This document shows, in pieces, positions 60,803 through 64,000 of a stretch of 64,000 nucleotides of DNA; position 1 is the first letter of the stretch, and each line of letters starts with the position of its first letter. A program made the position numbers and the translations under genes. The DNA comes from Pseudomonas sp. RIT-562 (lineage in GTDB: Bacteria > Pseudomonadota > Gammaproteobacteria > Pseudomonadales > Pseudomonadaceae): positions 22,183-86,182 of the forward strand of contig NZ_JAPJIV010000028.1 of the NCBI RefSeq assembly GCF_026241895.1, read 5' to 3'. Below the pieces are notes generated by a model that saw only the letters and a list, made by a program, of their open reading frames with translations, was not told the DNA's origin and searched no databases.

Positions 60803-62578
60803 ATGTTCGAGTCATCTCGCCCCCTGCGCCTGACGCTCTACGCCTTCGTTATCGTTGCCGGCGCTGTCATTGCAGCCACCCTGGCCATGCGCCACGCCGA
60901 ACGCCAGGCGCTGGTGGAGGACGCTGCCCGCGCGAATCAGCAACTGGGCTTGTATGCGACCTCGTTGCACACCCTGATCGAACGCTACCGTGCCCTGCCC
61001 GCCGTGCTGGCCCTGGACCCGGAGTTGCGCTCGGCCCTAGACGGGCCAGTGACCGCAGAACAGCAGGACCTGCTCAACCGCAAGCTGGAACAAATCAACG
61101 GCGCCGCCGAGTCGTCGACCCTGGAGCTGCTCGATCACACCGGCCTCGCCGTGGCCGCGAGCAACTGGCGCCTGCCCAGTAGCTATGTCGGGCACAATTA
61201 TGGTTTTCGACCTTACTTCAGTCAGACCCGTACCTTGGGCTCCGGGCGCTTCTATGCAGTGGGGGTAACCAGTGGGATTCCCGGTTACTTCCTGTCCAGC
61301 GCGGTGACTGCCGACGATGGGCGATTTCTCGGGGCCATGGTGGTCAAGCTCGAATTTCCCGAGCTGGAGCGGGAATGGCGCCAGGGCAGCGATACCTTGC
61401 TGGTCAGCGATGCGCGCGGGGTGATCTTCATCGCCAACCAGCCGGGCTGGCGTTATCGCTTGCTCAAACCGCTGAATGACAACGATCGTGCAGAACTCCA
61501 GGCTACCCGCCAGTACGACAAGCAGCCCCTGACGCTGCTGGACTACCAGCCCCTGCAAAATTTCGACGAAGATAGCGACCTGGTGCGGGTAGACGGCCCG
61601 GACGGCAATGTCCAATACCTGTGGGAATCCCTGCCCCTGGCCGCCGAGGGCTGGACCCTGCACCTGTTGCGCCGCCCGCAGATATCCTTCGAAGATAGCC
61701 GCACTGCCGCCCTGGCTGCGGCTGGATCATGGTTGGCGCTGGTGTTCCTGTTGCTGTTTCTCAACCAGCGCTGGCGCCTGGCGAAGATGCGCCAACGCAG
61801 TCGCGAAGAGCTCGAACGCCTGGTGGAGGAGCGCACTCGTGACCTGCGCACCGCCCAGGACGGCCTGGTGCAATCGGCCAAGCTCGCGGCCCTCGGCCAG
61901 ATGTCCGCAGCCCTGGCCCACGAAATCAACCAACCGCTGACGGCCCAGCGCATGCAGCTGGCAACCTTGCGCCTGTTGCTCGACCACGGTCGGGTGGATG
62001 ACGCTTATAAGGCACTCAAGCCGGTGGACGACATGCTCACGCGCATGGCCGCCCTCACCGGCCACCTGAAAACCTTTGCCCGCAAAAGCCCCAGCGGCCT
62101 GCGAGAACGCCTGGACCTGGCGACCGTGGTGGATCAGGCATTACAACTGCTTGAAACTCGCCTGCGCGATGAGCAGGTCAGCACGGTGCTGCACCTGACG
62201 CGCCCGGCCTGGGTGCGAGGTGACTCGATTCGCCTGGAGCAGGTGCTGATCAACCTGTTGCGCAATGCCCTCGACGCGATGCACGACAAACCTTGCAAGC
62301 GCCTGGAAATTCGCCTGGAAGAGGATGAGCAGCTGTGGCGCCTGATCGTGTCGGATAACGGCGGTGGCATAGCCGAAGAACACCTGAGCAAAGTCTTCGA
62401 TCCGTTTTTCACCACCAAACCCGTCGGTGATGGCCTCGGTATCGGCCTGGCCGTATCCTTTGCCATCGTGCATGAATCCGGTGGACGACTGAGCGCGGAC
62501 AACCTCGGCAACGGCGCGGCGTTCACCCTCACCTTGCCGATCGACCTGGAGGCTCAAGGCCCATGCTCAACTCAGTAA
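60803..62578 (+). CDS. DctB-type sensor histidine kinase
   Basis: The 591-residue kinase has TM1 (8-27), a periplasmic dCache domain (40-295), TM2 (302-321), a coiled coil, HisKA with His373 in LAHEINQPLTAQR, and an HATPase domain with N box NLLRNALDAM and G boxes DNGGGI and GDGLGIGLAV. The FRPYF motif near residue 135 is typical of C4-dicarboxylate-sensing DctB kinases. I start at ATG 60803; the frame is open from 60734 through the terminator. It overlaps the regulator by 16 bases. Ligand is inferred; AauS or MifS would be similar. Confidence 0.88.
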   Translation: MFESSRPLRLTLYAFVIVAGAVIAATLAMRHAERQALVEDAARANQQLGLYATSLHTLIERYRALPAVLALDPELRSALDGPVTAEQQDLLNRKLEQINGAAESSTLELLDHTGLAVAASNWRLPSSYVGHNYGFRPYFSQTRTLGSGRFYAVGVTSGIPGYFLSSAVTADDGRFLGAMVVKLEFPELEREWRQGSDTLLVSDARGVIFIANQPGWRYRLLKPLNDNDRAELQATRQYDKQPLTLLDYQPLQNFDEDSDLVRVDGPDGNVQYLWESLPLAAEGWTLHLLRRPQISFEDSRTAALAAAGSWLALVFLLLFLNQRWRLAKMRQRSREELERLVEERTRDLRTAQDGLVQSAKLAALGQMSAALAHEINQPLTAQRMQLATLRLLLDHGRVDDAYKALKPVDDMLTRMAALTGHLKTFARKSPSGLRERLDLATVVDQALQLLETRLRDEQVSTVLHLTRPAWVRGDSIRLEQVLINLLRNALDAMHDKPCKRLEIRLEEDEQLWRLIVSDNGGGIAEEHLSKVFDPFFTTKPVGDGLGIGLAVSFAIVHESGGRLSADNLGNGAAFTLTLPIDLEAQGPCSTQ

Positions 62579-63888
62579 TCGTCGTCGACGACGAAAGCAG
62601 CATTCGCAGCGCCGTCGAGCAATGGTTGAGCCTGTCAGGCTTCGAAGTGCAATTGTTCAGTCGCGCCGAAGAGTGCCTGGCGCAGCTGCCCGAGCACTTT
62701 GCCGGAGTGATTCTCAGCGACGTGCGCATGCCCGGCATGAGCGGCCTGGAGCTGCTGGCCGAAGTGCAGCGGCGCGATGCCGACCTGCCGGTGATCCTGC
62801 TGACCGGCCACGGCGATGTTCCGATGGCCGTGGACGCAATGCGCGACGGTGCCTACGACTTCCTCGAAAAACCTTTCAGCCCCGAGACATTGCTGGGCAG
62901 CCTGCGCCGCGCCCTCGACAAGCGCCGCCTAGTGCTGGAGAACCGCGCCCTGCATGAACTGGCCGACAACCGCGCCAAGCTGGACACCACCCTGCTGGGT
63001 GTGTCCCGGGGATTGCAGACATTGCGAAGGCAGGTGCTGGATCTGGCGGCATTGCCGGTCAATGTGTTGATCCGCGGTGAAACCGGCAGTGGCAAGGAGC
63101 TGGTGGCCCGCTGCCTGCACGACTTCGGGCCACGGGCCGGGAAGCCCTTTGTGGCGCTCAACTGCGCGGCGATCCCCGAGCAACTGTTCGAAGCCGAACT
63201 GTTCGGCCACGAAAGTGGCGCGTTCACTGGCGCCCAGGGCAAGCGCATCGGCAAGCTGGAGTACGCCGACGGCGGCACGCTGTTCCTCGATGAAATCGAA
63301 AGCATGCCGTTAGCCCAGCAGGTGAAATTACTGCGAGTGCTGCAGGAGCAGAAACTCGAGCGCCTGGGTTCCAACCAGAGCATCCGCGTAGACCTGCGGA
63401 TCATCGCCGCGACCAAGCCTGACTTGCTGGACGAAGCCCGGGCCGGACGTTTCCGCGAAGACCTGGCCTATCGCCTGAACGTTGCCGAGCTGCGCCTGCC
63501 GCCCCTGCGCGATCGGCGTGAAGACATTCCGCTGCTGTTCGAGAACTTTGCCCAGAGTGCTGCCGAGCGTCTGGGCCGCACGTTCCCGCCGCTGACGGGG
63601 GCACAGCTCAGCCACTTGTTGAGTCACGACTGGCCGGGCAACGTCCGCGAACTGGCCAACGTCGCCGAGCGCCAGGTGTTGGGGCTGGATGAGCCGGTAA
63701 CGGCGGCCAGTGAACCAGCCCAATCATTGGCGGCTCGCCAGGAGGCTTTCGAAGAGCATTGCCTGCGTGCGGCGTTGACCCGGCACAAGGGTGATGTGAA
63801 GGCGGTGCTCGAAGAGTTGCAGCTGCCGCGTCGGACCTTCAACGAAAAGATGCAGCGGCATGGGCTTACTCGCGAGATGTTCTTGTAG
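62563..63888 (+). CDS. Sigma-54 activating response regulator (DctD type)
   Basis: The 441-residue regulator has a receiver domain with Asp53 (VILSDVRMPG) and Lys103, an AAA+ sigma-54 activation domain with Walker A GETGSGKE near 172 and GAFTGA (219-224) and Walker B GGTLFLDEIESMP, and a C-terminal Fis-type HTH (DVKAVLEELQLPRRTFNEKM). It overlaps the kinase gene, a cognate pair. DctBD in Pseudomonas induces C4-dicarboxylate transport through RpoN; the target here is unknown. Confidence 0.92.
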   Translation: MLNSVIVVDDESSIRSAVEQWLSLSGFEVQLFSRAEECLAQLPEHFAGVILSDVRMPGMSGLELLAEVQRRDADLPVILLTGHGDVPMAVDAMRDGAYDFLEKPFSPETLLGSLRRALDKRRLVLENRALHELADNRAKLDTTLLGVSRGLQTLRRQVLDLAALPVNVLIRGETGSGKELVARCLHDFGPRAGKPFVALNCAAIPEQLFEAELFGHESGAFTGAQGKRIGKLEYADGGTLFLDEIESMPLAQQVKLLRVLQEQKLERLGSNQSIRVDLRIIAATKPDLLDEARAGRFREDLAYRLNVAELRLPPLRDRREDIPLLFENFAQSAAERLGRTFPPLTGAQLSHLLSHDWPGNVRELANVAERQVLGLDEPVTAASEPAQSLAARQEAFEEHCLRAALTRHKGDVKAVLEELQLPRRTFNEKMQRHGLTREMFL

Positions 63889-63903
63889 GTTGCGTGGTGG
63901 CGC

Positions 63904-63973
63904 CATCGCGAGCAGGCTCACTCCTACAGGTGATCAAACACAATTCCCTGTAGGAGTGGGCCTGCTCGCGATG
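63904..63973. repeat. REP-type inverted repeat (TAGGAGTGAGCCTGCTCGCG class)
   Basis: CATCGCGAGCAGGCTCACTC (63904-63923) then CTACAGG is mirrored at 63947-63973 with one mismatch, 15 bases after the regulator stop codon. It is of the same class as 36907-37056. Confidence 0.88.
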
Positions 63974-64000
63974 AGGCCAGTCCGGCCAATGCAAACGCCG

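Overview
The window looks like chromosomal core DNA of a fluorescent Pseudomonas (P. fluorescens group). This rests on high-GC genes with Pseudomonas-type proteins (MvaT, an OprD-family porin, a PmpR-type YebC, a PctA-type chemoreceptor), many short palindromic REP-type repeats built on the cores GGGAGCGGGCTTGCTCGCG, TCGCAGCCTTCGGCAGCTCC and TAGGAGTGAGCCTGCTCGCG, and gene order that, from memory, follows several P. aeruginosa blocks: the tol-pal/ruv/aspS/dps/oprD-like block, the yajQ-panE-kinase-cobalamin-mutT-argJ-secA-dciA block, and the purU-mvaT-sbcB-moxR-pyk-sadC-fumarase block. I see no phage, insertion sequence, integron or CRISPR array.

Layout: 1-2400 carries the end of sdaA, gcvT (glycine cleavage), a cold-shock gene and an RDD membrane protein. 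2488-5298 holds nadA, tRNA-Lys and queC/queE (queuosine precursor). 5467-10862 is the complete tol-pal envelope operon (ybgC-tolQRAB-pal-cpoB). 10989-16104 is ruvB-ruvA-ruvC, yebC and aspS. 16211-19243 has small stress or regulatory genes (FmdB-type zinc ribbon, ribbon-helix-helix protein, Dps, a membrane-anchored cold-shock domain protein, SlyX, HIT protein), followed by an 885-base non-coding leader and an OprD-family porin. 21538-33271 holds an MscS channel, YajQ, a ketopantoate reductase, an orphan sensor kinase, a cobalamin adenosyltransferase, a Nudix fusion, a GST, argJ, secA and dciA.

33344-40011 contains a HerA-like ATPase, an amino-acid-type chemoreceptor and a three-gene overlapping cluster (glycosyltransferase, DUF2334 deacetylase, flippase-like membrane protein). 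40012-40816 is a non-coding repeat island with a composite inverted-repeat structure. 41074-44167 has purU, mvaT and sbcB. 44349-51065 is a six-gene, end-overlapping membrane/MoxR cluster (RDD, SpoIIM, DUF4129, DUF4350, MoxR, DUF58), followed by a PilZ protein, a lipoprotein and pyruvate kinase. 53843-56688 is a tandem pair of delta-60 repeat proteins, the most accessory-looking genes here. 56786-63888 has a 2Fe-2S ferredoxin reductase overlapping a membrane diguanylate cyclase, class I fumarase, and a DctB/DctD-type two-component pair.

Most genes are housekeeping. The parts most worth a second look are the composite inverted repeat at 40056-40763, the 60-base perfect palindrome at 33281-33340, the seven-repeat delta-60 pair, the membrane-tethered cold-shock domain protein and the six-gene MoxR cluster. 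I found no clear evidence of a wholly new defence or mobile system.
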